This document shows positions 25,809-34,592 of a stretch of 64,000 nucleotides of DNA, one piece after another. The notes below the pieces were generated by a model. That model did no database searches. It was not told the DNA's origin and saw only the letters and a list, made by a program, of their open reading frames with translations. The stretch lies in contig NZ_WQMS01000006.1 of NCBI RefSeq assembly GCF_009753715.1, forward strand, positions 455,781 through 519,780, read 5' to 3'. The stretch's first letter is position 1. Each line of letters opens with the position of its first letter. The stretch comes from Sphingomonas horti (GTDB taxonomy: Bacteria; Pseudomonadota; Alphaproteobacteria; Sphingomonadales; Sphingomonadaceae). Made by a program: the position numbers and the translations under genes.

Positions 25809-26914
25809 ATCCAGCCGATCCGTTCGAAGAAGACGGCGAAGAAGGCGTCGATCACGATGACCAGGAAGATCGCCTGCACCACAGCGGCGGTGGTGCGCAG
25901 GCCGACCTGCTCGGCATCGCCTTCGACCTGCATGCCCTGGAAGCAGCCGGTCAGCGCGATGATCGCGCCGAACACCGGCGCCTTAACCAGCCCGACCCAG
26001 AGGTCGGTGATCGGCACCACCTCGCGCAGCCGCGTGACGAACGTGACCGGCGGAATGTCGAGTGAGATCCAGCAGAAGATGGCGCCGCCGACGATCGCGA
26101 TCACCGACGAATAGAAGCCGAGCAGCGGCATCATCACCACTGCGGCGAGCACGCGCGGCAGCACCAGCGCCTCCATCGGCGACACGCCGATCGTGCGCAT
26201 GGCGTCGATTTCCTCGGTCAGCTTCATCGTGCCGATCTGGGCCGCGAAGGCGGAGCCGGAGCGGCCGGCGATCATGATCGCGGTCATCAGCACGCCCAGC
26301 TCCCGCAGCGTGATGCGGCCGATCAGGTTGATGGTCAGGAACTCCGCCCCGAATTGCTGGAGCTGCACCGCGCCCTGCTGGGCGATGACAATGCCGATCA
26401 GGAAACTCATCAGCCCGATGATGCCGAGCGCGGAGACGCCGACCACCTCGAACCGCTGGATGACGGCGTTCCAGCGGAACCGGCGCGGATGCGTCATCAC
26501 CTGAAAGATCGACACCAGCATGCCGCCGAAGAAGCCGAGCAGGCCGAGCAGGGTGCGGCCGGCCTGCGACACGGCGGCGCCGATCTCTTCCAGCACGCGG
26601 ACGAAGGAGGGCAGGGGCTCCGGCCGCATCCTGACCGGCTGGTCGGCACGGTCGACTTCGGCCAGCAGCCGCTCTGCGTCCTCGCTGGCGCCCTCGATTC
26701 GCGCGTCATGCTCCCGCGCAAAGCGGCGGACGATCCACGCCCCGATCGTGTCGATGCGGTCGGTGCCGCTCAGGTCGATGCTGCTGACGGGACCTTCGAT
26801 CGAGCTGAGCCGGTCGGGCAGATCCCGCACCCGCGCGAGCGTCAGCGCGCCGGAGAACCGGACGACCCGTCCGCCGGCGTCACTCTCCTCGACGAAATCG
26901 GCAGGCGCATCCAT
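25805..26914 (-). CDS. mlaE: MlaE-type permease with N-terminal STAS-like domain
   Basis: The 369-residue protein joins a STAS-like domain (about 15-90; ALTLARVRDLPDRL, IDLSGTDRIDTIGAW) to the MlaE permease (VGVSALGIIGLMSFLIGIV, ELGVLMTAIMIAGRSGSAFA, EEIDAMRTIGVSPMEALVLP). In E. coli the STAS protein is a separate subunit, MlaB, so this fusion probably combines MlaB and MlaE roles. I chose the ATG giving MDAPADF; an upstream TTG would add 12 residues. First gene of mlaE-F-D-lipoprotein. Confidence 0.92.
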   Translation of the reverse strand: MDAPADFVEESDAGGRVVRFSGALTLARVRDLPDRLSSIEGPVSSIDLSGTDRIDTIGAWIVRRFAREHDARIEGASEDAERLLAEVDRADQPVRMRPEPLPSFVRVLEEIGAAVSQAGRTLLGLLGFFGGMLVSIFQVMTHPRRFRWNAVIQRFEVVGVSALGIIGLMSFLIGIVIAQQGAVQLQQFGAEFLTINLIGRITLRELGVLMTAIMIAGRSGSAFAAQIGTMKLTEEIDAMRTIGVSPMEALVLPRVLAAVVMMPLLGFYSSVIAIVGGAIFCWISLDIPPVTFVTRLREVVPITDLWVGLVKAPVFGAIIALTGCFQGMQVEGDAEQVGLRTTAAVVQAIFLVIVIDAFFAVFFERIGWI

Positions 26915-26965
26915 CTCGTTACCAGTGCGAGATAATCCCGCCAGGGGCAAGACGTTCCCTTAGGT

Positions 26966-27122
26966 CCTCCCCTCGGCTGGGCCGAGGGGAGGGGGACCGC
27001 TCGCCGCAGGCGAGTGGTGGAGGGGCTGAGCGCCAAGCGCGAAGTATGGACCCCTCCGCTTCGCTCCGGCCCCTCCACCGCACTTCGTGCGGTCCTCCTC
27101 GCCTGCAAGTGCAGGGGAGGAT
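26966..27122. repeat. SR2 long nested palindrome, copy d
   Basis: CCTCCCCTCGGC / GCCGAGGGGAGG, GGTGGAGGGGC / GGCCCCTCCACC, right end GCCTGCAAGTGCAGGGGAGG. It lies upstream of mlaE and ends 3 nt before the stop of the next same-strand gene. Confidence 0.87.
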
Positions 27123-27124
27123 TT

Positions 27125-28435
27125 CTAAACGGCCGCCAGCGCCTGCTCGAAGTCGGCGATCAGGTCGTCGGCATCCTCGACGCCGATCGAGATGCGGACG
27201 AGGTTGTCGGTGATCCCCAGCGCCTTCTTGCGCTCCTCGGGGACCGACAGGTGAGTCATGCCGGCCGGGTGCGAGGCGAGCGTCTCCGTGCCGCCCAGGC
27301 TGACCGCCAGCTTCGCGATCTTCAGCGCGTCGAGGAAGCGGAACGCCTCCGCCTCGCCGCCCTTCAGGAACAGCGAGAAGGTCGATCCGGCGCCGGTGCA
27401 GTGGCGCCTGTAGATGTCGGCCTGGCGGTCGCCCGCCAGGAAGCCGAGATAGCCGACATGCTCGACCTTGGGATGGTCGCGCAGGAAGGCGCACACCTTG
27501 GCGGCGTTTTCGCCGGCGCGGGTCATCCGCAGCTCCAGCGTCTCCAGGCTGCGGAGTAGCATCCAGGCGGTGTTCGGGTCGGTGATCGTGCCGATCGTGT
27601 TGCGCATCAGCCGGATCGGATCGATCAGCGCCTTGCGGCCGACCACGCCGCCGGCGACCAGGTCGCTATGGCCACCCGCATATTTGGTCAGCGAATAGAC
27701 GACCAGGTCGGCGCCGTGCTTCAGCGGCTGCTGCCAGAGCGGGCCGAGGAAGGTGTTGTCGATCGCGATCGGCGGGGCGTCGGGGCCGTTGCCGAAGATC
27801 GCGTCGCGGCTGGCCGCGACGGCTTCGACGTCGACCAGCGCGTTGGTCGGGTTCGCCGGGCTTTCGAGGTAGATCAGCGAGACCGTGCCCTCGGCCGCCT
27901 TCTTCATCACCGCGTCGATTTCGTCGCGCGTCGCACCGGCCGGGAAATCGAGGAAGTTGACGCCGAAGCGGCCGAGGATGCGCGCGATCAGCGTCTCGGT
28001 CGCGGCATAGAGCGGGCCCGAATGGACGATCGTATCGCCGGGCTTGACTGTCGCCAGCAGCAGGGTCGCAATCGCGGACATGCCGGAGGAGAAGGTCAGC
28101 GCTTCCTCGGCATCTTCCCAGACGCTGAGGCGGTCTTCCAGGATTTCCTGGTTTGGCCCGTTGAAGCGCGAATAGACCAGGCCCTCGGCGCCGCCCGGAC
28201 GCTTGCCGGTCACGCCTTCGAAATGGCGCTTGCCGGCGGCCGCATTCTCGAAGACGAAAGTCGAGGTCAGGAAGATCGGCGGCTTCAGCGACCCTTCCGA
28301 CAGCATCGGATCATAGCCATGGCCCATCATCAGCGTCGCCGGCTTCAGCCGGCGGCCGCCGATCGTATCGATGTCGGGCTTCGGCTTGCGCCGCGGCGTG
28401 GCGCCGGTCAGCTGGGCTTCGGTTTCCTTTGTCAT
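27125..28435 (-). CDS. cystathionine gamma-synthase family PLP enzyme (Cys/Met metabolism)
   Basis: A 436-residue fold-type I PLP enzyme of the Cys/Met metabolism family. Visible elements are YSRFNGPNQEILEDRL, SSGMSAIATLLLA, the PLP phosphate-binding GPLYAATE and the lysine in VVYSLTKYAGGHSDL. Sequence alone does not separate gamma-synthase, gamma-lyase and sulfhydrylase activities. It carries an N-terminal extension of about 45 residues before the core. I used the ATG giving MTKETEAQ. It follows pgeF by 41 nt and may belong to the lgt operon. Confidence 0.88.
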   Translation of the reverse strand: MTKETEAQLTGATPRRKPKPDIDTIGGRRLKPATLMMGHGYDPMLSEGSLKPPIFLTSTFVFENAAAGKRHFEGVTGKRPGGAEGLVYSRFNGPNQEILEDRLSVWEDAEEALTFSSGMSAIATLLLATVKPGDTIVHSGPLYAATETLIARILGRFGVNFLDFPAGATRDEIDAVMKKAAEGTVSLIYLESPANPTNALVDVEAVAASRDAIFGNGPDAPPIAIDNTFLGPLWQQPLKHGADLVVYSLTKYAGGHSDLVAGGVVGRKALIDPIRLMRNTIGTITDPNTAWMLLRSLETLELRMTRAGENAAKVCAFLRDHPKVEHVGYLGFLAGDRQADIYRRHCTGAGSTFSLFLKGGEAEAFRFLDALKIAKLAVSLGGTETLASHPAGMTHLSVPEERKKALGITDNLVRISIGVEDADDLIADFEQALAAV

Positions 28436-28476
28436 TCTTGTGCTCCAAGCGCGGGGATGAACGGCGTCTAGCCTTA

Positions 28477-29244
28477 TCACGCGCCCGCCGTCACCCCGAT
28501 CAGCGAAATCTGGCGGCCATAATCGGGCTCGTCTCGGTGCGTGGCGCGGCGGAAGCTGTAGAAGCGGCTTTCGTCGGCATAGGTATCGAGCCCGAGTGCA
28601 TCGACGCGGGCGATGCCGGCGGCGGCGAGGCGGGCGGCGACATAGGCTTCGAGGTCGAAGCGGTGATGCCCGGGCCGGCCGGCGGTGAAGAAGCGCTCAT
28701 TCTCCGGATCGGCCTCTTCGAACCGGCGGGCGAACGCGTCGTCGACTTCGTAGGACGCGCGGGCGATGCACGGGCCGATCGCCGCCGCGATCCGCTCGCG
28801 CCGGGCGCCGAGACGCTCCATCGCCGCAACCGTCGAATCGGTCACGTCGGCGAGCGCGCCTTTCCAGCCGGCATGCGCGGCACCGACCACGCCGGCTTCG
28901 GCATCCGCCAGCAGCACCGGCGCGCAGTCGGCGGTCAGGATGCCGAGCACCAGACCGGGCCGGTCGGTGACGATCGCGTCAGCCCGGGGCCGATCCGCTG
29001 GGTCCCACGGCTCCGCAACCACGCAGTGCGCCGAATGGACCTGATAGACCGTGACCAGCCGCGCCTCGGGCAGCACGGCGGCGACCGCGCGGCGGCGATT
29101 CTCCTCGATCGCGGCGGGATCGTCGCCGGAGCCGGTGCCGACGTTCAGGCCTGCGCAGATGCCGGTCGACACGCCGCCGCGCCGGCCGAGGAAGCCGTGC
29201 GGCACCTCGCCGAGCAGCGAGGAGCGGATGACATCGACGCTCAC
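28477..29244 (-). CDS. pgeF: polyphenol oxidase/purine nucleoside phosphorylase-like PgeF (YfiH)
   Basis: This family (YfiH, laccase-domain) includes multicopper-free oxidases, purine nucleoside phosphorylases and peptidoglycan-editing factor. The 255-residue protein shows metal ligands His70/His73 (VYQVHSAH), Cys107 (LTADCAPVLL) and His124 (AAHAGWKGAL). The GTG start overlaps the stop of the GNAT gene by 4 nt. The lgt-midA-pgeF order is common in alphaproteobacteria. Confidence 0.94.
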   Translation of the reverse strand: MSVDVIRSSLLGEVPHGFLGRRGGVSTGICAGLNVGTGSGDDPAAIEENRRRAVAAVLPEARLVTVYQVHSAHCVVAEPWDPADRPRADAIVTDRPGLVLGILTADCAPVLLADAEAGVVGAAHAGWKGALADVTDSTVAAMERLGARRERIAAAIGPCIARASYEVDDAFARRFEEADPENERFFTAGRPGHHRFDLEAYVAARLAAAGIARVDALGLDTYADESRFYSFRRATHRDEPDYGRQISLIGVTAGA

Positions 29245-29756
29245 AGCGGCAACCGCATGATCAGGTCGCGATCGGTCTGGTTGCCGGTCTGGAACGCATA
29301 GTCGCCGATGTGCTCGAAGCCGTAGCGCTTGTAGAAGCGGAATGCGCGGTGGTTCTCTTCCCAGACCGTCAGCAGCAGTTCGTCGGCGTCGAGGTCGCGG
29401 GCGGTGCGGATCGTCCAGTCCATCAGCACCTGGGCGATGCCGACGCCCTGCCATGGCCTGGCGACATAGAGCTGGCTGAGCTGCCGCGCACGCGGGCCGA
29501 AGGTGCCTTCCGGCAGCCATGGCTCCGACAGCTTGGCATAGCCGGCGATGGAATCGCCGTCCTTCGCCAGCCGGAAGCGGTGCGCCGGGTCGGTCAGGTG
29601 CCGCAGCAGCGCGCCGTTCGGGCCATAGGCCTGGCCGAGATACAGCGCCATATCCTCAGGCGAGCAGCTGTGCCGGAACGTATCCTCCCAGCACGCCCGC
29701 GCCATCGCGTCGAGCGCCGGTCCGTCGGCGGGGGTGGCGTCCATATAGCGGATCAT
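29241..29756 (-). CDS. GNAT family N-acetyltransferase
   Basis: A 171-residue acetyltransferase with the acetyl-CoA-binding motif A (LSQLYVARPWQGVGIAQVLM; Q-x-x-G-x-G type) and motif B ending YKRYGFEHIGDY. The substrate is unknown. It overlaps midA upstream (ATGA) and pgeF downstream (GTGA), so all three are coupled. Confidence 0.9.
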   Translation of the reverse strand: MIRYMDATPADGPALDAMARACWEDTFRHSCSPEDMALYLGQAYGPNGALLRHLTDPAHRFRLAKDGDSIAGYAKLSEPWLPEGTFGPRARQLSQLYVARPWQGVGIAQVLMDWTIRTARDLDADELLLTVWEENHRAFRFYKRYGFEHIGDYAFQTGNQTDRDLIMRLPL

Positions 29757-30808
29757 GCCGCGAACCCCGCCGGCTCGGGCCAGTCTCGGCCGGTCAGCGC
29801 CAGCGCCTTGAACAGCGTGCCCATCGCGTCGGGAGCGGTCAGCCGCGCAACGGCGGCGGCGATCTCCTCGCGGCGCCCGGGCGCGGACCGGGACAGCCGC
29901 TCGGCGCGGGCCCGGATGCCGAGCGCGTCCAGCAGCGCGCCCTGCCCGACGGGGCCGAAGCTCCGCGCCCCTTCCGCGCGCGCGGCCTCGGCCAGCGTCG
30001 CAAAATCGACATGGGCGGTCAGGTCCCGCTCGCCGGGCTCCTCGAACGGGTTGGCACAGGCGTGGCCGCGTACGGCCTGCAGCGTGTCGCCGATCGCGGG
30101 GCCCTCATAGCCATAATCGACGATCAGCGCCGCGCCGCCCTGGGCCGCGAGGCGAGCCCCAAGCTGCCGCGCGATCGCGGCGGACGCGGGCGAGGTCTCG
30201 ATGATGCTGCCGGCGGCAGCCTCACGCAGATGGTCGGGCAGGATTGCGTCGAGCGGCGGCCCGCTCGCGACCGGCACGAACACGAGCTGCGACCAGCCGA
30301 GATGACGCTCCCGCCAGCCCTGGGCAGTGCGCACGAGCTGGCGGACGGGAAGGGCGTCGAAGAACTCGTTGGCAATGATCAGCAGCGGCTGGTCGCCGGG
30401 CAGCGTGTCGATGCCGTCATGGAAGACCGGGTCCGGAACGCGCTCGCGTTGCCGTTCGCGCAAGGTCGGGCTGGTCTCGACGAAATGCACGGCCGGCTCC
30501 AGCCCGGCGCTTTTCATCGCCCGGAGCGCGTCGGCTGCCAGCGTGCCGCGGCCGGGACCGAGCTCGACATAATGCACGCCGGGTTTGCCGGCGCGACTCC
30601 ACAGGTCCGCGAGCCACAGGCCGGCCAGCTCGCCGAACATCTGGCTGATCTCGGGCGCCGTCGTGAAGTCGCCCGTCGCGCCCAGCGGATCGCGGGTCGC
30701 GTAATAGTGCCGGTTCGCGGCGGCCATGAAATGCGCGACCGGGATCGGGCCGCCGGCGATGATCGCGGCGGCGAGCGCGTCAGTGCAGGTGAGGGGGGAT
30801 CGAGTCAC
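29753..30808 (-). CDS. SAM-dependent methyltransferase, MidA/NDUFAF7 family
   Basis: The 351-residue protein belongs to the DUF185 family. The family signature HYYATRDPLGATGDFTTAPE and the SAM-binding VELGPGRGTLAADALRAM are clear. The eukaryotic homologue NDUFAF7 methylates an arginine of complex I subunit NDUFS2; the bacterial role is less certain. The GTG start lies 28 nt after lgt. Confidence 0.93.
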   Translation of the reverse strand: MTRSPLTCTDALAAAIIAGGPIPVAHFMAAANRHYYATRDPLGATGDFTTAPEISQMFGELAGLWLADLWSRAGKPGVHYVELGPGRGTLAADALRAMKSAGLEPAVHFVETSPTLRERQRERVPDPVFHDGIDTLPGDQPLLIIANEFFDALPVRQLVRTAQGWRERHLGWSQLVFVPVASGPPLDAILPDHLREAAAGSIIETSPASAAIARQLGARLAAQGGAALIVDYGYEGPAIGDTLQAVRGHACANPFEEPGERDLTAHVDFATLAEAARAEGARSFGPVGQGALLDALGIRARAERLSRSAPGRREEIAAAVARLTAPDAMGTLFKALALTGRDWPEPAGFAA

Positions 30809-30836
30809 GCCCGCCCCTTATCCGAACCGGGCTGGA

Positions 30837-31697
30837 TTATGCCACGCTCTCCGTGCCCGCGACCGGCTCGACCCGCCGGCGGCGGCCCTTGGCGGTCAGG
30901 ATCAGGTAGAGGCCGAGCAGGATCAGCGGCACGCTCAGCGTCTGGCCCATGGTCAGGCCCCAGGACAGATGCTCGAGGCCGGCATCCGGGTTACGGACCT
31001 TTTCCACGCCGAAGCGGATCACGCCATAGACCAGCGCGAAGGTGCCGACGAGCTTGCCCGGCTGGTAGCGCGCGTCCGTCTTCCAGAACAGGAACCACAG
31101 GATCGCGAACAGCAGCAAGCCCTCGCCGGCGGCTTCGTAGAGCTGGCTGGGGTGGCGCGGCACGTCGCCGCCGGTCGGGAACACGATTGCCCAGGGCACC
31201 GTCGTCGGCCGACCCCACAGCTCCCCGTTCACGAAGTTCGCGAGCCGCCCGAAGAACAGGCCGAAGGGTACGCAGCAGGCGACATAGTCGTGGACCCGCA
31301 GCCAGTTCAGGCCGTTCTTCCTGACCACATAGGTCAGGCCCAGCACCACGCCGATCAGGCCGCCATGGAAGGACATGCCGCCTTCCCACAGCTTCAGAAT
31401 CTCGACCGGGTGCAGCAGCATGTCGGGCTTGTAGAACAGCACATAGCCGAGCCGGCCGCCCAGGATGATGCCCAATGTCACGTAGAACACCAGATCCTCG
31501 GCATGACGCTTCGCCATCGGCGCGCCGGGCTGGGCGAGCAGCTTGGTCAGATACCACCAGCCCGCGAAGATGCCGGCGATATAGGCGAGCGAGTACCATT
31601 TGATCTGGAAGAAGCCGAGATCGAGCGCGACCGGATCGAGCCCGAGCCGGTCGAAATGGAGATAGCCGGCGGCTTCGGCGAGAATGGGCAGGATCAA
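30837..31697 (-). CDS. lgt: prolipoprotein diacylglyceryl transferase
   Basis: Lgt moves diacylglycerol from phosphatidylglycerol to the lipobox Cys of prolipoproteins. The 286-residue, seven-transmembrane protein has the family motifs [21 protein letters not shown] (essential His) and [15 protein letters not shown] (the Lgt signature). The ORF runs further upstream without family similarity; I use TTG 31697, with GGGGA at good spacing and a start matching the usual distance to the first helix. The acyl-CoA ligase diverges 64 bp away. Confidence 0.95.
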   Translation of the reverse strand: MILPILAEAAGYLHFDRLGLDPVALDLGFFQIKWYSLAYIAGIFAGWWYLTKLLAQPGAPMAKRHAEDLVFYVTLGIILGGRLGYVLFYKPDMLLHPVEILKLWEGGMSFHGGLIGVVLGLTYVVRKNGLNWLRVHDYVACCVPFGLFFGRLANFVNGELWGRPTTVPWAIVFPTGGDVPRHPSQLYEAAGEGLLLFAILWFLFWKTDARYQPGKLVGTFALVYGVIRFGVEKVRNPDAGLEHLSWGLTMGQTLSVPLILLGLYLILTAKGRRRRVEPVAGTESVA

Positions 31698-31761
31698 GGC
31701 TTTTCCCCAGCGATTTCGGCCTGCATAGTGGCGGCAACGATAAAGCCAAGAGGTGAGAGGA

Positions 31762-33465
31762 ATGCCGTCAGAGCTCGACAAGCGGCTCGATGCGATCATG
31801 GACCAGCTGACCGGACCGGGCGGGCAGCTGCGGACGACGACGATCGAGCAGGACGGCGTGACCTTGCCGATGATCGCGGTCGCCCCGCCGGCGCTGCCGC
31901 AATATTTCGCCTGGTTCTGCGCGCAGCATGGCGCCGCCGAGTTCCTGGTCTGCGGCGACGAGCGGCTGACCTTTGCCCAGGTCCATGCGCAGGCACAGGC
32001 CGTCGCGAAGGCGCTGGTGACGGGCTATGGCGTGCAGAAGGGCGATCATGTCGGCATCGCCGCGCGCAACGCGCCGTCCTGGATCGTGCTCTACATGGGC
32101 ATATTGATGGCGGGCGGCGTCGCCAGCCTGCTGAACGGCTGGTGGACCGGCGCGGAGCTGGCCGACGCGGTCGATGCGACCGACACAAGGCTGGTCTTCG
32201 CCGATCGGACTCGCGCGGAGCGGCTGGCCGAGGCGAAGCACGGCGCCACGGTCGTGACGCTCGACGTCGGCCGGCCGCTGGCCGAGGCGCTGGCCCCGGT
32301 GCTGGCGCGCGGCACCGGCGAGGCGACGCTGCCGGAGCTGACCGGCGACGACATCGCGACGATCCTGTTCACCTCCGGCTCGACCGGCCAGTCGAAGGGC
32401 GCGGTCTCGAACCACCGCGCCGTGGTGCAGGGGACGTTCAACTATATCGCCCAGTCGCTGATGTCGCTGCAGCTGCTGACGCAGATGGGCGAGGTCTCGG
32501 CGCTGCAGCCCGCGACCCTGCTCAACGTGCCGCTGTTCCACGTCACCGCCGAAGTGCCGGTGATGCTGCAGAGCTTCGCCATCGGCCGCAAGCTGGTGAT
32601 CATGGGCAAATGGGACGCCGAAGAGGCGATGCGGCTGATGGAGAAGGAGAAGGTCACCTATTTCGTCGGCGTGCCGCTGATGAGCTTCGAGATCCTGACC
32701 CATCCGAACCGGCACAAATACGACCTGTCGACGGTCCGCGACTTCGCCGCCGGCGGCGCGCCGCGGCCGGTCGACCATGTCAAGCGGATCGAGGACGAGA
32801 TGGGCGGAGCCAAGCCGCTGATCGGCTATGGCCTGACCGAGACGAACGGCGTCGGCTGCGGCAATTTCCGCGAGAACTACCTCGCCAAGCCCAACTCGAC
32901 CGGCCGCGGCTCGCGCCCGCTGGTCGACCTCGCCATCCTCGACGACGCCGGCAATCCGGTGCCGCAGGGAGAGCGGGGCGAAGTCTGCATCCGATCGGTC
33001 TGCAACTTCCTGCATTACTACAACAACCCCGAAGCGACCGCGGAGGCGTTCACCGCCGACCGCTATTTCCGCTCGGGCGATATCGGCTATCTCGACGAAG
33101 ACGGCTATCTGTTCATCGTCGACAGGAAGAAGGACATCATCATCCGCGGCGGCGAGAATATCAGCTGCCAGGAAGTCGAGGCCGCGCTCTACGAGAACGC
33201 GGACGTGGCCGAAGCGGCGGTGTTCGGGATCGCCGACCCGAAGTTCGGCGAAGTGCCGGCCGCGGTCGTGCACGCGGCGGACGGCCGGACGCTGACGGTC
33301 GAGGGGCTGCGCGCCTTCCTCGCCGCGCGCCTCGCCGCGTTCAAGATCCCGGACCGGATCTGGATCGTGCCCGACCCGCTGCCGCGCCTGGGCACCGAGA
33401 AGATCGACAAGGTGACGATCCGCAACCACTATCGCGCGATCGCTGCCCGGAGCGCCGCAGCCTGA
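31762..33465 (+). CDS. class I adenylate-forming acyl-CoA ligase
   Basis: A 567-residue AMP-binding enzyme. The P-loop reads [17 protein letters not shown] (Gln-Ser replaces the common x-Pro), followed by YGLTETNG, the [22 protein letters not shown] hinge region split around the conserved Asp, and the C-terminal catalytic Lys in GTEKIDKV. It probably activates a fatty or aromatic acid; substrate unknown. ATG 31762 has AGAGGT at 7 nt; a GTG three codons upstream is an alternative. Confidence 0.92.
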   Translation: MPSELDKRLDAIMDQLTGPGGQLRTTTIEQDGVTLPMIAVAPPALPQYFAWFCAQHGAAEFLVCGDERLTFAQVHAQAQAVAKALVTGYGVQKGDHVGIAARNAPSWIVLYMGILMAGGVASLLNGWWTGAELADAVDATDTRLVFADRTRAERLAEAKHGATVVTLDVGRPLAEALAPVLARGTGEATLPELTGDDIATILFTSGSTGQSKGAVSNHRAVVQGTFNYIAQSLMSLQLLTQMGEVSALQPATLLNVPLFHVTAEVPVMLQSFAIGRKLVIMGKWDAEEAMRLMEKEKVTYFVGVPLMSFEILTHPNRHKYDLSTVRDFAAGGAPRPVDHVKRIEDEMGGAKPLIGYGLTETNGVGCGNFRENYLAKPNSTGRGSRPLVDLAILDDAGNPVPQGERGEVCIRSVCNFLHYYNNPEATAEAFTADRYFRSGDIGYLDEDGYLFIVDRKKDIIIRGGENISCQEVEAALYENADVAEAAVFGIADPKFGEVPAAVVHAADGRTLTVEGLRAFLAARLAAFKIPDRIWIVPDPLPRLGTEKIDKVTIRNHYRAIAARSAAA

Positions 33466-33766
33466 CCGACTCGGGCGTCTAGCCCGGAAGGTTAGGAAGG
33501 TTCGGCGCGCGGGAAAAATCCCCTCGATCAATGAAGCCGGATTGATCGATTTTGCGGATGAGAAAGAGCAGCGTGCCGGAACGAAGGTGGAACGCCTAGC
33601 ACAGGCGTCGCCATGTAGGACAGCATTGTTTCGCGCGCTCGCGTCCGGCGGGCCGCCGCCTGCGGGTCCGGCCGGCGGATCGTTAGCCATTCGCCTTGAC
33701 CCGACTCGCACGCGGTGAGACCCTTTTGCACCGCCTATTCCGGGCGGTTCAGAAGGGGGGTTTTCC
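33466..33766. other. intergenic region, 301 bp, with SR4 repeat and gene leader
   Basis: I see no coding frame with a credible start. It holds the SR4 repeat copy a (33488-33624). Just before the PEP-CTERM start is a hairpin (ACCGCC-TATTCCG-GGCGGT at about 33729-33747) followed by the purine-rich ribosome-binding site GAAGGGGGG. Confidence 0.6.
33488..33624 (-). repeat. SR4 dispersed element, copy a, with LexA-like box
   Basis: A 32 bp core (33488-33519, starting AAGGTTAGGAAGG) is identical to 47915-47946. The tail ATGTAGGACAGC (33613-33624) also recurs at 48052. Between them are the palindrome TCGATCAAT...ATTGATCGA and GAAC-GAAGGTG-GAAC (33579-33593), which fits the alphaproteobacterial LexA pattern GTTC-N7-GTTC on the minus strand. 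The strand given is arbitrary. Confidence 0.65.
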
Positions 33767-34468
33767 ATGCGTAAACTCGTCCTGACGGGCCTTGTGGCCG
33801 CCCTTGCCGCGCCGGCCGGCGCCTCGATCGTGTACAGCAACAATTTCGACGCTGAGAACGGCGGCAATACCGCGCTGAACTATAACGGCTTCAACGGACT
33901 GACCGTCAGCAACGGCACCGTCGACCTGGTGAGGTCCGGCGATTTCGGGATCACCTGCCCGGGCGGCACCGGCTCCTGCGTCGATCTCGACGGCAGCACC
34001 TTCGATGCCGGGCTGGTATCGAGCAACTCCTATGCGTTCAACGCCGGCGACCGCGTCGCCTTGAGCCTGGTGTTCAGCGGCAACCAGCGCAACGCACCGC
34101 CGCCTGATTCCTTCTCGATGAGCTTCAATTTCGCCGCGCCGGTCAGCGGCCAGTTCGGCTATATGTCGAGCACCCTGGGCAGCAGCATCGCGAACTTCAC
34201 GAACCTGACCTCGCTGACGCTGACCGTGTCCAACATCCAGCCCAATTTCGCGTTCACCGACCTGACCTTCTTCTTCGACCCGACCAACGCCGGCAGCACG
34301 GTGTTCGGGCTGCAGGACGGCGGCAGCGACAATATCGGCGTCGTGATCGATAATCTGGTGCTGTCGGTCGGAGCGGTGCCTGAACCGTCCACCTGGGCGA
34401 CGATGATCGCCGGCTTCGGCCTGGCCGGGATCGGGCTTCGCCGCCGACAGAGGGCCGCGATCGTCTGA
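33767..34468 (+). CDS. PEPxxWA-CTERM sorting domain protein
   Basis: A 233-residue secreted protein with signal peptide (about 1-19), a Ser/Asn/Gly-rich beta-sandwich-like body (lectin-like appearance) and the C-terminal sorting signal VPEPSTWATMIAGFGLAGIG followed by LRRRQR. That tail (PEP-x-x-W-A, hydrophobic helix, Arg cluster) is recognised by exosortases and is abundant in Sphingomonas. One Cys pair (CPGGTGSC) is present. Function beyond surface or exopolysaccharide association is unknown. No exosortase gene is in the window. Confidence 0.9.
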   Translation: MRKLVLTGLVAALAAPAGASIVYSNNFDAENGGNTALNYNGFNGLTVSNGTVDLVRSGDFGITCPGGTGSCVDLDGSTFDAGLVSSNSYAFNAGDRVALSLVFSGNQRNAPPPDSFSMSFNFAAPVSGQFGYMSSTLGSSIANFTNLTSLTLTVSNIQPNFAFTDLTFFFDPTNAGSTVFGLQDGGSDNIGVVIDNLVLSVGAVPEPSTWATMIAGFGLAGIGLRRRQRAAIV

Positions 34469-34592
34469 CGCGCCCACCGGCTGGCGCTCGCCGGTCGGCG
34501 GCGATCTTCGCAGAGGCTTGACGCGGGGTGGGGAGGCTCTCCACCCTCGCGCGTACGTACGTAAAGCCCAGCGAAGAGAAACCCTGTCCAAC

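Noticed and set aside
28436..28476. SAM-type riboswitch before the Cys/Met PLP enzyme
   Set aside because: Only 41 nt separate it from pgeF and no suitable stem-loop pattern is visible.
31768..33867. Very long antisense frame (about 700 codons) opposite the acyl-CoA ligase
   Set aside because: It is a GC-bias shadow: no family motifs, and the ligase on the other strand has all expected motifs.
34526..34546. Hairpin GGGTGG...CCACCC between the PEP-CTERM gene and topA as a terminator
   Set aside because: The stem is short and imperfect and no T-tract follows, so I did not list it.
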